This document shows positions 8,092 to 18,183 of a stretch of 64,000 nt of DNA, one piece after another. The DNA lies in contig JACQCZ010000014.1 in assembly GCA_016201405.1 (NCBI GenBank), positions 294,631 through 358,630 of the forward strand, given 5' to 3'. The notes beneath the pieces are model-generated. The model did not search any database. It had not been told where the DNA came from and saw only the letters and a list, made by a program, of their open reading frames with translations. Within the stretch, counting starts at the first letter, position 1, and each line of letters begins with the position of its first letter. The position numbers and the translations under genes were made by a program. This DNA comes from Candidatus Acetothermia bacterium. Its GTDB lineage: Bacteria; Bipolaricaulota; Bipolaricaulia; RBG-16-55-9.

Positions 8092-10514
8092 CCCAATCCG
8101 CGTCCTGCCCGATGAGGCTTGCGAAGCGTCTGACGAGAAGATGGCCTTGCCAGAGCCAGCAGAAATGCTTCATCAATCATATCCACAAAATGGAACTCCA
8201 GATTCGCCCGCACATTCTCAGGAACTTCAAACAGGTCTGATTCGTTTCGCTTGGGCAAGATCACAGTCTTCACTCCGGCGCGGTGCGCGGCCAGAACTTT
8301 GTCGCGAATCCCTCCCACAGGCAAAACTTTCCCTCGCAAGGTGGTCTCACCCGTCATGGCCAGATCCGGCTTGAGCGGCGTATTGGTCAAGAGAGAGACA
8401 AGCGCCGTCGCGATCGTGATCCCGGCCGACGGCCCATCTTTCGGGATGGCGCCAGCCGGAACGTGGATGTGAATGTCGTTCTTATCGAGAATCTCTGGAT
8501 CAATACCCAGCTCTTTGGCCTGAGAACGAATATAGGAGAGAGCGGCTTGTGCTGACTCCTTCATCACGTCGCCCAGCTGGCCTGTAAGTATGAGATTGCC
8601 CTTGCCCTTCATCTTCGAGACTTCGATAAAGACAATGTCACCACCGACGCGAGTGACAACCAGACCTACAGCAATGCCACTGCGCTGGACGCGCTCGGCT
8701 AGCTCTGGGAAGTGCTTGGGCGGACCCAGAAAATCGGGGATCTCATTCTCGGTGATCGCCCACTTTTTCTTGGGATTCTTCTCTTTGCGAAGCGCTTTGA
8801 CCGCAACTTTGCGAAGAATGCTTGCGATCTCGCGCTCCATATTTCTGACCCCGGCCTCATGGGTATACTCACGAATCAGCTTCTTGAGAGCGCTCTCTTC
8901 AAACGACAGCTTAATCCCCCTAAAGCCGTGCTCTTCCACTTGGCGCGGGATTAGAAAGCTCTTGGCGATCTGAATCTTGTCTTCCTCGCTATAGCCGGGC
9001 AGCTCAAGAATCTCCATGCGATCAAGCAGTGGTGGAGGTACGGGATCGAGGATGTTGGCTGTGGCGATAAAGAGCACCTGCGAGAGATCAAAATGGACCC
9101 CCAGATAATGATCCTGGAACTTGTGGTTCTGCTCTGGATCAAGAACTTCTAGCAGTGCCGAAGAGGGATCGCCTCGGTAGTCTGCACCCAGCTTATCAAT
9201 CTCATCCAGCATAAAGACTGGATTCCTTGTGCCAGCACGGCGGATGCCTTGAATAATGCGACCCGGAAGTGAGCCAATGTAGGTCCGGCGATGGCCACGA
9301 ATCTCGGCTTCATCCCGGACGCCACCCAATGACATTCTCACGAACTTTCTGCCCAAGGCCCGCGCGACAGACTGCCCCAGCGAAGTCTTGCCGACTCCTG
9401 GCGGCCCGACGAAGCAGAAGATGGGTCCTCGCATTCGGGTGCGCTTGCCTGAGCGAAGCTGCAAGACCGCTAAATATTCAAGAATCCGCTCTTTCACTTT
9501 TTCAAGATCGTAGTGATCTTCATCAAGAATCTTTTTGGCCTGCTCAATATCCAGTCGATCTTTCGTGCGCTTCGACCAGGGTAATTCAACGAGCCAGCCT
9601 AGATACGTACGAGCGACTGTATATTCAGGTGAGCTAGGGTGAATCTCAGCCAAGCGGTCCAGCTCTTTCATTGCCTCTTTTTCGATATCGGGAGGCATCT
9701 TCGCATCAAGAATCAGGTCGCGCATATCGCGCACTTCGGAGTCCTCATCATCGCCGAGCTCGCGGCGGATCGCCTCCATCTTCTCCCGGAGATAGCGCTC
9801 CTTCATGCCCCGCTCCAGCTCTCCCTTTACATCCGTCTCGATCTTGGAGCCAAGCTCCAAGAATTCAAGCTCGCGCTCGAGAATGCGGGTGATAAATTGA
9901 AGCTGGTCGCGCACCGAGATCTTTTCGAGCAGCTCCTGCTTCTCGTCCGAATCCATGTCCAGGTGGGCAGCAATGGCATCCACCAGATGGCCCGGGTCTT
10001 CGATTTTGCGCAGCGCAGCCAGAATTTCCGATGACATATTGGGTGAGATCGTGACCAGCTTATGAAAGCGCGAGGTCATATTTTTGACCAGCGCATCGAG
10101 CTCCAGACTCTTTTCGGTCAGCGTCTCCAGAACCTCAATGCGCGCTTCAATCTCGTGTTTTTCTTGCGTGAAGTCCAGCACCCGGAAGCGCTTCTGCCCC
10201 TGCACCAGCACCATCTCAGTCTGATTAGGATACTTCATCACCCGGATAACGCGGCAAAGCGTTCCAATTGTGAACAGATCATCAGAGGTCGGCTCATCCA
10301 CTTCGGGATCGAGCTGCAAGAGGACGCCAAGCCACTTGTTGCCAGCCATTGCATCTTCGACAGCTTTCAGAGAGCCAGAGCGTCCGACCGAGAGGGGCAC
10401 CAGCGATTGCGGAAAGACAACACTCTCTCTCAGCGGAAGGATAGGTACGACTTCAGGAAAGTCAGAATCGATTGGCTCAATCTCTGTCTCTTCAAGAATC
10501 TTCGCTTCATCCAT
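8073..10514 (-). CDS. lon: ATP-dependent protease Lon
   Basis: 813 aa, typical LonA. The N-terminal substrate-binding domain starts at VVPILPLRESVVFP (residues 22-35), followed by a helical region, an AAA+ module with Walker A GPPGVGKTS near 368 and Walker B VFMLDEIDK, and the C-terminal serine-lysine protease domain with PKDGPSAG (Ser696) and Lys739. It degrades misfolded and regulatory proteins in the cytosol as a hexamer. The C-terminal tail after the protease domain is about 20 residues rich in Arg and Pro. It has its own promoter ending nine bases before the ATG and no ribosome site. The upstream gap to the S9 peptidase is divergent. Confidence 0.97.
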   Translation of the reverse strand: MDEAKILEETEIEPIDSDFPEVVPILPLRESVVFPQSLVPLSVGRSGSLKAVEDAMAGNKWLGVLLQLDPEVDEPTSDDLFTIGTLCRVIRVMKYPNQTEMVLVQGQKRFRVLDFTQEKHEIEARIEVLETLTEKSLELDALVKNMTSRFHKLVTISPNMSSEILAALRKIEDPGHLVDAIAAHLDMDSDEKQELLEKISVRDQLQFITRILERELEFLELGSKIETDVKGELERGMKERYLREKMEAIRRELGDDEDSEVRDMRDLILDAKMPPDIEKEAMKELDRLAEIHPSSPEYTVARTYLGWLVELPWSKRTKDRLDIEQAKKILDEDHYDLEKVKERILEYLAVLQLRSGKRTRMRGPIFCFVGPPGVGKTSLGQSVARALGRKFVRMSLGGVRDEAEIRGHRRTYIGSLPGRIIQGIRRAGTRNPVFMLDEIDKLGADYRGDPSSALLEVLDPEQNHKFQDHYLGVHFDLSQVLFIATANILDPVPPPLLDRMEILELPGYSEEDKIQIAKSFLIPRQVEEHGFRGIKLSFEESALKKLIREYTHEAGVRNMEREIASILRKVAVKALRKEKNPKKKWAITENEIPDFLGPPKHFPELAERVQRSGIAVGLVVTRVGGDIVFIEVSKMKGKGNLILTGQLGDVMKESAQAALSYIRSQAKELGIDPEILDKNDIHIHVPAGAIPKDGPSAGITIATALVSLLTNTPLKPDLAMTGETTLRGKVLPVGGIRDKVLAAHRAGVKTVILPKRNESDLFEVPENVRANLEFHFVDMIDEAFLLALARPSSRQTLRKPHRAGRGLGQRPMS

Positions 10515-10523
10515 AATAGCTAC

Positions 10524-10552
10524 AGTCTAATCCTTTCATCTCTTCAACTCAA
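10524..10552 (-). promoter_or_regulatory. Promoter of lon, leaderless type
   Basis: On the minus strand TTGAGT, 17 bases, TAGACT, then nine bases to the ATG at 10514. I see no heat-shock-type inverted repeat (CIRCE) here. Confidence 0.65.
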
Positions 10553-10626
10553 CAATTTCTCAGTTTAAAGTCATTGTGATTATGATAGACTTCTATCGAA
10601 TTGTAATCGAGGAGGAGATACTTCGA

Positions 10627-12579
10627 ATGGCAAAACCAATTTCACCAGACCTGATCTTCCATTTGGCGGGAGTGGCTGATCCGAGTCTTTCACCAGACGG
10701 CTCGACGCTAATTTTTAGTAAGAGCGAGATCGATCAAGAGACAATGCAGGGCCAGTCAAAGCTGACGAAGATGAATCTTGAAGATGGAGAGATCTCTCCA
10801 TTCACCCAGGGACCCAAAGATTCAATGCCCAAGCACTCTCCGGACGGAGAATCTGTGGCATTCTTACGGGCGGACGCGAAGCAGCGCCGCCAGCTCTGGC
10901 TCATCCCGACACGAGGAGGAGAGGCGCGTCAGCTCACAAAAGTCCCAGGCGGGCTCTCAGACTTCTCCTGGGCGCCCGATTCGGTGCGAATCGCTTTTAT
11001 TGCCGATGTTGACCCGGACCCGCTTCCTGATGATCATGACCCGATCAAGGACCCGCGCACAAAAGTGGTTCGGAGAATCCGCTACCGCTTTGACACTTTG
11101 GGCTGGCTTGGCGACAAGCACAGGCACTTGTTCGTGATGGGCTTACAGGATTCTGAGCCCTCGCAATTGACAGATGGCGATTGGGATGATGCCTCTCCGG
11201 CCTGGTCTCCCGATGGAAAGAATATTGCATTTGTCTCATCGCGCACTGAAGACCACGAGTTTACGATGTGCAGCGAGCTTTACGTCATATCAAGCAAGGG
11301 CGGGAAGCCGCAGCTTCGCTCCAACGGGCTGCGCAGCGTTGCAGCCGCTTGCTGGTCTCCCGATGGCACGAAACTACTCACGATTGGCAGCGAAGATCCA
11401 CAAATAGCCTCCGGAACTCAAGGGTGCCTCTATATTCTCAATAATGGAAGAGCCCCCAAAGCAATTACAGATGACTCCATCAAGCCGACGGCAGGCTTCG
11501 GCCCCATTATCCCGGCCCCTCAAATTGGCTGGACTGCCAGTGGTCAGATCTATTTTATTGGCGAGTCCAAAGGCGAGACCTTTTTGTATAGCATCCATGA
11601 GTCGGGGAGTGATCTAAAGAAGATCACTGGCGGCTCAATGCTGATCACGCAAGTGAGCTTCGATGCCGAGATGAGCCATGCCGTGATCGCCTCGGCCAGC
11701 CCCACGTCAGTTGGAGACTTGCATTCCCTGGAGATCCGCACCAAAAAGCTGAACAAGCTGACAGCGTTTAATAGAGAATTTTTCGCAACGCATCCTCCAG
11801 CCGCATGGGAGAAATTCGTCCAGACACGAGGCAAGATTAAGATAGAGTCACGCCTCTTCTTTCCTCCAGACTTTAGCCCTAAGAAGAGATATCCGCTTAT
11901 TCTTGACATTCACGGCGGGCCGCATGGAGTCTTCTATGATTCGTTTGTGCTCTGGAATCAAGTCTGGGCCACCCATGGCTATTTGGTGCTCTGCGTCAAC
12001 CCAAGAGGCTCGACGACCTATGGGAGCGATTTTGTCAAGTCCGTTCTGGCCGATTGGGGTGGAGAAGACTTCAAAGACATAATGGGGGCAGTGGATGAAG
12101 TCTGCTCACGATCTTATGTGGACAAAAAGCGGTTGGGCGTCCATGGCTACAGCTACGGCGGCTTCATGACCTCGTGGGTCGTCGGCCATGATACGCGTTT
12201 TAAAGCGGCCTGCGTGGGAGCTCCCTGTATTGATCTGCCTAGTTTTTATGGCACATCAGACATTGGAGTGCCATTTGGCGAAATTCAATGGGGCGGAACG
12301 CGATTTGAGAATTACGAAGGCTATTTGAAGCACTCGCCACTGACTTACGTTGAAAATGTCAAGACGCCAGTTTTGTTGCTGCATGGCGAGGCGGATCACC
12401 GCTGCAATATTGAGCAGAGCGAGCAGTACTTCCTAGCGCTCAAGCGCCTTGGCAAAGAGGTAGAGTTTGTGCGCTTCCCCGGCTGTTCTCATTTGTTTTT
12501 GAGATTTGGCCACCCGAAGCTGCGCCAAGAGTATCTTCAGAGAACGCTGGACTGGTTCAATAAATATTTGGGGAGCTGA
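10627..12579 (+). CDS. S9-family prolyl oligopeptidase/acylaminoacyl peptidase
   Basis: 650 aa, no signal peptide, so probably cytosolic. The N-terminal half (about 15-380) is a beta-propeller built of TolB-like repeats such as SPAWSPDGKNIAFVS and ACWSPDGTKLL. The C-terminal half is an alpha/beta hydrolase with nucleophile GVHGYSYGGF (Ser near 508), the acid in HGEADHRC (near 589) and the base in GCSHLF (near 621). Family members cut short peptides or remove acylated N-terminal residues and so clear peptides left by proteases such as neighbouring Lon. The ATG at 10627 has GAGGAGGAG ahead of it; an upstream in-frame ATG at 10576 lacks one. The 3' end lies eight bases from the convergent MFS gene. 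Confidence 0.93.
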   Translation: MAKPISPDLIFHLAGVADPSLSPDGSTLIFSKSEIDQETMQGQSKLTKMNLEDGEISPFTQGPKDSMPKHSPDGESVAFLRADAKQRRQLWLIPTRGGEARQLTKVPGGLSDFSWAPDSVRIAFIADVDPDPLPDDHDPIKDPRTKVVRRIRYRFDTLGWLGDKHRHLFVMGLQDSEPSQLTDGDWDDASPAWSPDGKNIAFVSSRTEDHEFTMCSELYVISSKGGKPQLRSNGLRSVAAACWSPDGTKLLTIGSEDPQIASGTQGCLYILNNGRAPKAITDDSIKPTAGFGPIIPAPQIGWTASGQIYFIGESKGETFLYSIHESGSDLKKITGGSMLITQVSFDAEMSHAVIASASPTSVGDLHSLEIRTKKLNKLTAFNREFFATHPPAAWEKFVQTRGKIKIESRLFFPPDFSPKKRYPLILDIHGGPHGVFYDSFVLWNQVWATHGYLVLCVNPRGSTTYGSDFVKSVLADWGGEDFKDIMGAVDEVCSRSYVDKKRLGVHGYSYGGFMTSWVVGHDTRFKAACVGAPCIDLPSFYGTSDIGVPFGEIQWGGTRFENYEGYLKHSPLTYVENVKTPVLLLHGEADHRCNIEQSEQYFLALKRLGKEVEFVRFPGCSHLFLRFGHPKLRQEYLQRTLDWFNKYLGS

Positions 12580-12587
12580 GCGCACAG

Positions 12588-13787
12588 CTATTTGCTGTTT
12601 TTGACAAGATGAATGAAATACGCACCAGCAAGCGGTCCGGCTGCCAAAAATAAAAAGGTCCATTGCCAGCCAACTTGCTGCGCAATGACCGGCATAAGCT
12701 GGAGTGAGACAGAAGTTATGGCAAAGCCAATCCCATTTTGGACTGTGAGCGCCGTGCCCATGTATTCCGGCGGCGCATTCATGGCTGCGAGTGCTGAGAA
12801 TTGAGGAGAATCCGATACGACAAAGAATCCCCAGATCAAGAGCATCGCAATCAATAAAACGGGCTGCAGCAGAAAAAGATATCCAGAGCCGAGACAGAAT
12901 GTCGCGCTGATGAGTAGCGAGATGAGCGCGACATTGCGCTCTCCAATTCTCTGAGAGAACCAGCCGCCCAGTGCACAGCCGATAGCTCCCATACCGATCA
13001 CCATAAATGAGACGAGCGGAACAAGCGCTCTCATCTCGAATTGGTGCCGCTCAAAACTCATCGCAACATAGAATGAGAGCAGCGACCAGAAGGCGTAGAG
13101 CTCCCACATGTGGCCAAAGTAGCCAAAGGCTATATTGCGGAAGGGTTTGTGTTCAAAAACCTTGAACATCATCTTGAAATCAAAGGGTGGGCGTTTTGTG
13201 AGATAAGGTCCATCGTGAAGAAACATCAAGATAACGACCCCGCCCAGAATCGCAAAGAGCGATGCAAGCCCGCTCAACAGACGCCAATCGCTTGCTCCTC
13301 CTACAAACTGAATGAGATACGGAAGACCCGTCCCAAGCACCAGCGACCCGACCATGACCCCAAGCCGCCAGCCCAACCCGGTGCGAAACCACGAGGCAAC
13401 CAGCCTCATGCCGACTGGATAGATGCCTGCCAGAGTGACCCCCGTGAGAAAGCGGAAGAGGACTCCGCTCTCCAGCCCTGATGTGAGCAAAGCAAATCCG
13501 GCATTGAAGAGCGCACCAAATAGTGCTGAGAGAAAGAAGAGCCGTCGCGCATTGAAGTGATCAGCTAGATTAAAGAATGCATAAACGAGAGTGCCGACAA
13601 TAAAACCAACTTGGACTGCGGTCGTGAGGAGTCCCAATTCAGAGCTCGGAATCTGCCACAATCCTATCAGCCGCATTGTCGCCGCCGTGCCTGAGAACCA
13701 AGTTGAGGAGGCCAAGAAGACGGCAGCCGAAACGAGAATAAGGGCACGAGTTGAATGTTTGGCTTGAGCCTCCGATTTCATAGCCAT
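12588..13787 (-). CDS. Major facilitator superfamily transporter
   Basis: About 399 aa with twelve hydrophobic segments. The conserved loop after helix 2 reads YAFFNLADHFNARRLFF, matching the position of the MFS loop motif, and the central loop is at about 185-205. Substrate is unknown. The protein resembles nitrate/sugar-phosphate-type or CynX-like carriers only in a general way. The start is uncertain: ATGs at 13787 and 13781 and a TTG at 13805 are in frame and none has a good ribosome site. Divergent from acs across about 100 bases, so it may be co-regulated with acetate activation, but nothing proves this. Confidence 0.85.
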   Translation of the reverse strand: MAMKSEAQAKHSTRALILVSAAVFLASSTWFSGTAATMRLIGLWQIPSSELGLLTTAVQVGFIVGTLVYAFFNLADHFNARRLFFLSALFGALFNAGFALLTSGLESGVLFRFLTGVTLAGIYPVGMRLVASWFRTGLGWRLGVMVGSLVLGTGLPYLIQFVGGASDWRLLSGLASLFAILGGVVILMFLHDGPYLTKRPPFDFKMMFKVFEHKPFRNIAFGYFGHMWELYAFWSLLSFYVAMSFERHQFEMRALVPLVSFMVIGMGAIGCALGGWFSQRIGERNVALISLLISATFCLGSGYLFLLQPVLLIAMLLIWGFFVVSDSPQFSALAAMNAPPEYMGTALTVQNGIGFAITSVSLQLMPVIAQQVGWQWTFLFLAAGPLAGAYFIHLVKNSK

Positions 13788-13888
13788 GAGTTGATCACGA
13801 AGCAAAGAGTTGGGTCAAATTCACTTTTGATTTGAGCATCCAGTATTCTTTCTGGAATTAGCCCAATCAATACAAAAGGTGAACAGAT

Positions 13889-15838
13889 ATGACTGACTCG
13901 ACGATTGAAAATTTACTTCATGAAGAGCGCAGATTTGCTCCACCCAACTCATTTAAGAGTCAAGCCAATCTGAATGATCCAAGAATTTATGAGCGAGGGA
14001 AAGATCCTGAGAAATTCTGGGCCGAGCAGGCTGAGAATTTTGAGTGGTTCGAAAAATGGAATCAGGTTCTGGACTGGAATCCCCCCTGGGCTAAGTGGTT
14101 CGTTGGCGGCAAGCTCAATATCACCGTCAACTGCTTGGACCGGCATCTCAAGACATGGCGCCGCAACAAAGCAGCCTTCATCTGGGAAGGCGAGCCTGGA
14201 GATCAGCGAGTCCTCACGTATGGAGATCTGCACCGCGAAGTCTGCCGCCTTGCCAACGGCCTGAAAAATTTGGGGGTACAAAAGGGCGACCGGGTCACGA
14301 TCTATCTGGGCATGATTCCCGAGCTGCCCATTGCCATGCTGGCATGCGCCCGTATCGGTGCAGCGCACTCCGTCGTCTTTGGTGGCTTCAGCCCTGATTC
14401 GCTGCGAGAGCGGATCAATGACTCGCAATCCAAAGTGGTCATCACCGCCGATGGAGGCTGGCGCGGCGGCAAGATCATTCCACTCAAACACAATGTAGAT
14501 GAGGCGCTGCCCGGCTGCCCTTCTGTGAAGAGTGTCGTTGTCGTGAGACGAATTGGTCATGCAGGACCTGGCAAAATCAAAGAAGGGCGCGACTTCTGGT
14601 GGCATGATCTCATCGATGAAGTCTCCTCAAAATGTGAGCCCGAAGTGATGGACTCAGAGGACTTGCTCTATATTCTCTACACCAGCGGAACGACCGGAAA
14701 ACCGAAAGGGATCGCGCACACGACGGCGGGGTACCTGGTCGGCACCGCCATGAGTCACAAATGGATCTTTGATATCAAAGATGAAGATGTCTACTGGTGC
14801 ACGGCAGATATCGGCTGGGTGACGGGGCACAGCTACATTGTCTATGGACCGCTAGCCAATGGCACAACAGGCGTCATGTATGAAGGCGCGCCTGCCTATC
14901 CAGAGAAAGACCGCTTCTGGGAGATGATCGAGAAATATTCCGTGAGCATCTTCTACACGGCTCCAACAGCTATCCGCACCTTTATGCGCTGGGGCTCAGA
15001 ACATATAGAGAAGCACGATCTTTCATCCTTGCGCTTGCTGGGCTCCGTCGGAGAGCCAATCAATCCCGAGGCGTGGATCTGGTATCATGAGAATATTGGC
15101 AAGGGAAGCTGCCCCATTGTAGATACCTGGTGGCAGACGGAGACGGGCATGATCTTAATCTCACCACTGCCAGGTATTACTACGACAAAACCGGGCTCCG
15201 CTACATTCCCTTTGCCGGGAATTGAACCTGATGTCGTCGATGAGAGTGGCAAGAGCGTCCCGCTGGGAAGTGGTGGCTATCTGGTGTTGCGTGCGCCATG
15301 GCCTTCGATGCTCCGCACAATCTATGGCGATCCAGAGCGGTACAGGGAAGTCTACTGGTCAAAGTTTCCAGGGCTCTACTTTACAGGCGATGGCTGCAAG
15401 CGCGACGAGGATGGCTACTACTGGCTGCTTGGTCGGGTAGACGACATCATGCTTGTGGCCGGACACAACATCAGCACGACGGAAGTCGAATCAGCACTCG
15501 TTGACCACCATGACGTTGCGGAGGCGGCAGTCGTGGGAAAGACTCACGACGTTAAAGGACAAGCGATTGATGCTTTTGTCACTCTGAAACTGAGCATCAA
15601 AGCCACAGAAGCATTGCGCCAAGAGCTTCGTGAGCATGTCGCCAAGAAGATCGGGGCGCTCGCCAGACCTGATGAGATCTACTTCACCGCTGAGCTTCCC
15701 AAAACACGCAGTGGCAAGATCATGCGCCGACTGCTGCGAGACATCGCCGAGGGCCAAACCTTGGGCGATGTCTCAACCTTGGCCGATCCCTCCGTAATCG
15801 AATCCCTTAAAGCCCAATACGAGGAGGGCGGAGCGTGA
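13889..15838 (+). CDS. acs: Acetyl-CoA synthetase (AMP-forming)
   Basis: 649 aa, full-length Acs. It converts acetate, ATP and CoA to acetyl-CoA through acetyl-AMP in the cytosol. Core motifs are all present: [15 protein letters not shown] for ATP binding (around 267), DTWWQTETG (around 412) whose tryptophan closes the small acetate pocket, [15 protein letters not shown] in the hinge, and [11 protein letters not shown] near 609 with the catalytic lysine that Pat/CobB systems acetylate. The Trp argues for acetate over longer acids; propionate is possible at lower rate. AGGTGA sits seven bases before the ATG. The tail to the next gene is about 120 bases. Confidence 0.95.
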   Translation: MTDSTIENLLHEERRFAPPNSFKSQANLNDPRIYERGKDPEKFWAEQAENFEWFEKWNQVLDWNPPWAKWFVGGKLNITVNCLDRHLKTWRRNKAAFIWEGEPGDQRVLTYGDLHREVCRLANGLKNLGVQKGDRVTIYLGMIPELPIAMLACARIGAAHSVVFGGFSPDSLRERINDSQSKVVITADGGWRGGKIIPLKHNVDEALPGCPSVKSVVVVRRIGHAGPGKIKEGRDFWWHDLIDEVSSKCEPEVMDSEDLLYILYTSGTTGKPKGIAHTTAGYLVGTAMSHKWIFDIKDEDVYWCTADIGWVTGHSYIVYGPLANGTTGVMYEGAPAYPEKDRFWEMIEKYSVSIFYTAPTAIRTFMRWGSEHIEKHDLSSLRLLGSVGEPINPEAWIWYHENIGKGSCPIVDTWWQTETGMILISPLPGITTTKPGSATFPLPGIEPDVVDESGKSVPLGSGGYLVLRAPWPSMLRTIYGDPERYREVYWSKFPGLYFTGDGCKRDEDGYYWLLGRVDDIMLVAGHNISTTEVESALVDHHDVAEAAVVGKTHDVKGQAIDAFVTLKLSIKATEALRQELREHVAKKIGALARPDEIYFTAELPKTRSGKIMRRLLRDIAEGQTLGDVSTLADPSVIESLKAQYEEGGA

Positions 15839-15860
15839 ATATTCATTATCATCAAATCAA

Positions 15861-15882
15861 ATTTGACGATAATTTGACGATA
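15861..15882. repeat. Two tandem 11-base direct repeats
   Basis: ATTTGACGATA occurs twice with no gap, between acs and the broken membrane gene. The second copy supplies a TTGACG that could be a -35 box, so it may be a regulatory site or a chance duplication. Confidence 0.5.
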
Positions 15883-15957
15883 CCACTTTAAGCTTTATCC
15901 AATCAGCGCCGTCCGGGCATACAAAAGTACCCAATGTGAATGGAAGGAGGGACGCTC

Positions 15958-16575
15958 ATGGCAAAGTCCGAATCCGACAAGCCGCAATTGGGATGGGCAT
16001 TCTTATTCCAATGGATGCTGGCTACTACAGTAGGCATGGTCATCAGTGGAGGCATATTCGTTCTCATTATGATAAGCCGAATTTCCAGTGGACTGAATCC
16101 AGTCAGTTTGGAAACCGCGATTATCTTTGGCTCATTGATTGGAGCTTCTCTTGGGCTGATGCAATGGCTTGTGTTGAGATTGCATATTCCCATGGCGGGC
16201 TGGTGGGTACTGTCAACTACACTTAGCTTAACGGGTGGTGCGGTGATTACTTGGGGAACGCTCGTCCCCTCTATACCCTCGTGGATAAGTTTCTCTCTAA
16301 TCGGAATATTGGTAGGAGGGTCTCAGTGGCTTATCTTAAAGTAATATTCATCACGAGCTCTCTGGTGGGTGTTCGCTAGTCTCCTGGGTTGGGTCCTATT
16401 TGCAGAAATTGGCGTGAGAATGGCAAAAATGCTCCCTCCAGAGTTGAGCTACTTGGCGTGGCCATTAAGCAGTATTCTTATGGGAGCAGTGACAGGAATT
16501 GCACTTATCTATCTTCTCCGGAACCAATTACGGAAGAGCACTGACTCGACTCAGATTCCTCAATCTTCTCAATGA
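15958..16575 (+). pseudogene. Integral membrane protein interrupted by an in-frame TAA
   Basis: The frame runs from the ATG at 15958 (GGAAGGAGGG ribosome site just upstream) to a TAA at 16342-16344, then continues without another stop to the TGA at 16573. Both parts are in the same frame and the sequence across the stop reads naturally, SQWLILK-stop-YSSRALWWVF, matching the earlier repeat unit QWLVLRLHIPMAGWWV. A C-to-T change of CAA (Gln) would explain it. The intact product would be about 205 aa with six or so membrane segments in two or three similar repeats. No start codon with a ribosome site exists after the stop (only a GTG at 16369). Function unknown. Confidence 0.7.
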
Positions 16576-16587
16576 GAGTAATCAAGG

Positions 16588-16619
16588 AAAAAACAGGAGG
16601 GAATGAGACTTCCCTCCTG
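16588..16619 (-). terminator. Rho-independent terminator of the cupredoxin gene
   Basis: Perfect 10-base stem CAGGAGGGAA / TTCCCTCCTG with a 6-base loop, followed on the minus strand by six T residues. It lies 50 bases beyond the cupredoxin stop codon. The stem could also stop plus-strand transcripts of the membrane gene, but no T run follows on that side. Confidence 0.8.
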
Positions 16620-16668
16620 CGATACTTCTCTTTAATTCTCTGTCTCTCTTATGATAAGGATAAGTCGA

Positions 16669-17322
16669 TTACTGATCCTTCACCGTCAGCTTGCTCGTGA
16701 TGTTGTGGCCATGGAGCTGATGAGTGATAAAGAAGTCTCCCGTCTGATCTGGCGTAAACTCGACTGTTGTCAGCTGTCCCACTTCCACATCAAAGGGCTT
16801 CACCCCAAAGAGAGGATTCTTGCCTTGATCATCGCTGCTAATCACGACTGTCGGGTGCGATCCATCGGTGGCGGTGTTGAAAAACCGCACTTTGACGCCC
16901 TTCTTGACAGTCAAGGTCTGAGGATAAATCTTCAGATCCTTCAGGCTGTGAATTAGCGAAAATTCCTGCACCTCGTCTGTAGACGTGACAACAATAGAAG
17001 CCGTCATGGATGGGTGAATGCTGCAGTGATAGTTGAACGTCCCAGCACTTGCAAATGTAAATACGAAACTCTGACCTTTCCCGAGAGTACCTGAGGAGAA
17101 GGCGCCATCATTGCTAGTCACTGTGTGTGGCGCCGCATCCTCGTTGGTCCACGTGATCGTAGTTCCAACAGATACTGTGATCGTGCCGGGGTTGAAGGCA
17201 AACCCCTGGATAGTCACAACAGCACTCTCCGAAGATTGAGCTGATGGCACAATGGCCGCGCTCAGCGCAAGCAACATGGCGACGGCCAACGACAATATGC
17301 TAATCAATCTGATGTGTCTCAT
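16669..17322 (-). CDS. Exported protein with two cupredoxin domains
   Basis: 217 aa with a signal peptide (hydrophobic 5-25, cleavage probably near VPSAQS). The first domain, about 33-112, is a plastocyanin/amicyanin-like cupredoxin with a full type 1 copper set, H66 in APHTV, C100, H103 and M106 in YHCSIHPSM, so it should carry electrons outside the membrane. The second domain, about 120-217, has the cupredoxin fold pattern and GSHPTVV but no cysteine, ending in histidine-rich THQLHGHN, so any metal would bind differently. GAGGAAG precedes the ATG at 17322. TTGTAT-17-TATATA upstream is a likely promoter and overlaps a short GTCAT/ATGAC inverted repeat. Stands alone with its own terminator; the electron partner is not in the window. 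Confidence 0.88.
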   Translation of the reverse strand: MRHIRLISILSLAVAMLLALSAAIVPSAQSSESAVVTIQGFAFNPGTITVSVGTTITWTNEDAAPHTVTSNDGAFSSGTLGKGQSFVFTFASAGTFNYHCSIHPSMTASIVVTSTDEVQEFSLIHSLKDLKIYPQTLTVKKGVKVRFFNTATDGSHPTVVISSDDQGKNPLFGVKPFDVEVGQLTTVEFTPDQTGDFFITHQLHGHNITSKLTVKDQ

Positions 17323-17490
17323 ATTCGATCTTCCTCTTTCTTGGATGATTAAGGTCATGCTTATATAATGACATCAAAATCAAAATACAATCAACACAGA
17401 GTCATTATCCCATCATTATGCCTTAAACAGACAAAAATTCTCTCTTGACAGGGTTCAGTACAATGCCATGAGTGGAATCGGTGCAGAAAA

Positions 17491-18135
17491 TCAGGACTTC
17501 TGCCAGCCATCAGGATTCTTCAAAAAACTCAAGACTTGCTCTTGCTGCTGAGCCGTGAGCGATCCCTCTGAGATCATAAATTGAAGCAGCTCATCCCAAT
17601 TCGACAGGCTGTATAGCTCAATTCCGGCCTCTCCCAATTTCCTCTTTGCTTCGTTGAGACCGGCACTTTTGCTAAAATATTCAAATACGGTGCAGCAGTG
17701 CTCAACAACAGCACCCGCAGCCTCAATGCCCTCTTTGAATGCAAGCTTGCTCCCGCCATCCGTCACTAAATCTTCAATGAGCAACACACGTTGGCCAGAC
17801 CCTAAAATACCTTCGATCTGACTCGTGCGCCCATAGCCTTTCGGCTTCTTGCGCACATAGATCATGGGAAGATCGAGCTCGGCTGCAAGCAGTGCGGCAT
17901 AAGCAATCCCCGCTGTTTCGCCTCCAGCAATCACATCCAATGACTTCAGGCCAATTTTATGGGTGGCGATTTCGGCAAAGGCTTTGGTGATCGCGCTTCG
18001 TATCTTTGGGAACGAAATCAATCTTCGGCAGTCGACATAGACCGGAGACAGCCTGCCAGAGGCAAGCGTAAAGGGTCTTTCGGGTGAAACCAAAACCGAC
18101 TTCGTCTCAACTAAGGCACGGGTGATTGAGTCCAT
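17491..18135 (-). CDS. pyrE: Orotate phosphoribosyltransferase (PyrE-like)
   Basis: 214 aa, the usual OPRT length. It joins orotate to PRPP to give OMP in pyrimidine synthesis. The PRPP loop is VLLIEDLVTDGGSK at 117-130, the N-terminal part has TLASGRLSPVYVDCRRL, and IAGGETAGIAYA is the substrate-side loop. The C-terminal extension after about 170 is longer than in some OPRTs. The start at 18135 is supported by a promoter ending nine bases before it; a longer frame would overlap the start of the divergent phosphatase. No other pyr genes are nearby, and a salvage phosphoribosyltransferase remains a lesser possibility. Confidence 0.87.
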   Translation of the reverse strand: MDSITRALVETKSVLVSPERPFTLASGRLSPVYVDCRRLISFPKIRSAITKAFAEIATHKIGLKSLDVIAGGETAGIAYAALLAAELDLPMIYVRKKPKGYGRTSQIEGILGSGQRVLLIEDLVTDGGSKLAFKEGIEAAGAVVEHCCTVFEYFSKSAGLNEAKRKLGEAGIELYSLSNWDELLQFMISEGSLTAQQQEQVLSFLKNPDGWQKS

Positions 18136-18144
18136 AATCGCGGT

Positions 18145-18173
18145 AGTGTAGGTCTTCCACCCAATAAATTCAA
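18145..18173 (-). promoter_or_regulatory. Promoter of pyrE, leaderless type
   Basis: Minus strand TTGAAT, 17 bases, TACACT, then nine bases to the ATG at 18135. Confidence 0.65.
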
Positions 18174-18183
18174 TGTTTGGATT

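Noticed and set aside
13949-14605. 218-aa minus-strand frame inside acs
   Set aside because: Antisense to conserved Acs sequence; no recognisable protein features.
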